A stretch of 64,000 nt of DNA from an uncultured Tateyamaria sp. (GTDB lineage Bacteria; Pseudomonadota; Alphaproteobacteria; Rhodobacterales; Rhodobacteraceae), in the NCBI RefSeq assembly GCF_947503705.1, contig NZ_CANNES010000004.1:250001-314000 (forward strand). The letters are read 5' to 3'. Both the position numbers and the translations under genes were made by a program. Within the stretch, counting starts at the first letter, position 1, and every line of letters starts with the position of its first letter. Below, piece by piece: positions 63,790-64,000 of this stretch. Under the pieces are notes generated by a model. That model saw only the letters and a program-made list of their open reading frames with translations. It was not told where the DNA came from and did no database searches.

Positions 63790-64000
63790 TCGGCGGCCAC
63801 CTGAGTGCCTGCGTCCTTTTCATCGATCACCGGGCTGGCACAGATGCCGATACCCTCAATCTCGATCTCGACAGTTTCGCCGGGACGCAACCAACGTGGG
63901 TTCGGTTTCTTGGCGTGACCGACACCTGGCGGTGTGCCCATCGCAATCAAGTCGCCGGGTTCGAGCGTGGTGTATTCAGAAATGGTCGCAATGACGGTGG
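63786..64000 (-). CDS. Fumarylacetoacetate hydrolase-family protein (partial, C-terminal end)
   Basis: Only the last 70 residues are in the window, because the gene continues past the right edge. They read TLEPGDLIAMGTPPGVGHAK, then PRWLRPGETVEIEIEGIG and a short acidic tail. The GTPPGVG and the final GETVEIEIEGIG are typical of FAH-family hydrolases, isomerases and decarboxylases. It is co-transcribed with the nitroreductase gene (ATGA overlap) and is the first gene seen of the catabolic island. Confidence 0.88.
   Translation of the reverse strand, partial: TVIATISEYTTLEPGDLIAMGTPPGVGHAKKPNPRWLRPGETVEIEIEGIGICASPVIDEKDAGTQVAAE

Overview
The window is GC-rich chromosomal DNA that reads as a marine Rhodobacterales (Roseobacter-group) alphaproteobacterium. 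The reasons are the gene content and order: dnaG next to rpoD, the nrdR-ribD-ribE-ribB-ribH-nusB riboflavin block, a soxBDAG sarcosine oxidase operon, TRAP transporters, Tad-like pseudopilins, an acyl-homoserine-lactone-type LuxR regulator, and GANTC and CtrA-like motifs. This is inference from families and synteny; the species cannot be named. No rRNA, tRNA, CRISPR array, prophage or insertion sequence was recognised.

Layout. 1-3.2 kb: a plus-strand run of overlapping genes with a DUF4268 protein, a dihydroorotase homologue lacking its metal ligands, plsY and a small unknown. 3.2-5.9 kb: secreted unknowns, a LysE exporter, and a TetR regulator divergent from a secreted protein across a clear palindromic operator; then a gene-free island with four helically phased GTAC-centred motifs. 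5.9-16.2 kb: gshA, a GNAT enzyme and rsmE, ubiA, an OmpA/BON-like envelope protein, moaE-moaD-pgsA-uvrC. 16.5-23.9 kb: a short-chain dehydrogenase, a Ca/Na antiporter, a previously easy-to-miss 54-residue CxC protein, an S49 protease, an ABC-2 exporter, CoxG, an EamA transporter and a quinone oxidoreductase. 24.3-25.8 kb: a LuxR protein without a luxI, plus two small cysteine-containing secreted proteins.

26.2-36 kb: the riboflavin block on the minus strand, interrupted between ribE and ribD by three plus-strand capsule genes (kpsS-like, an OPX lipoprotein, kpsC). The RibB protein carries a GTP-cyclohydrolase-II-like tail without zinc cysteines. 36-41.8 kb: small secreted and cytosolic proteins, rpoD and dnaG, with four GANTC sites packed into the rpoD leader. 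41.8-46.9 kb: the sarcosine oxidase operon. 47-54.5 kb: an SGNH-like secreted protein, a class III cyclase with a TPR-like tail, glutamate dehydrogenase, and a three-gene TadG/TadE/TadE-like operon.

54.5-64 kb: a long minus-strand catabolic island that runs off the right edge. In transcription order it encodes an FAH-family enzyme, a RutE-like nitroreductase, an OsmC protein, a complete TRAP transporter, a hydroxyquinol-type intradiol dioxygenase, a DAO-type FAD oxidoreductase, a uronate-dehydrogenase-like epimerase, an M19 dipeptidase homologue lacking its first metal motif, and a beta-hydroxyacid dehydrogenase. I cannot assign its substrate; it is the best candidate here for an undescribed pathway. 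Start codons below are often internal to the longest reading frame and were chosen from ribosome-binding sites, signal peptides, overlaps and family N-termini.
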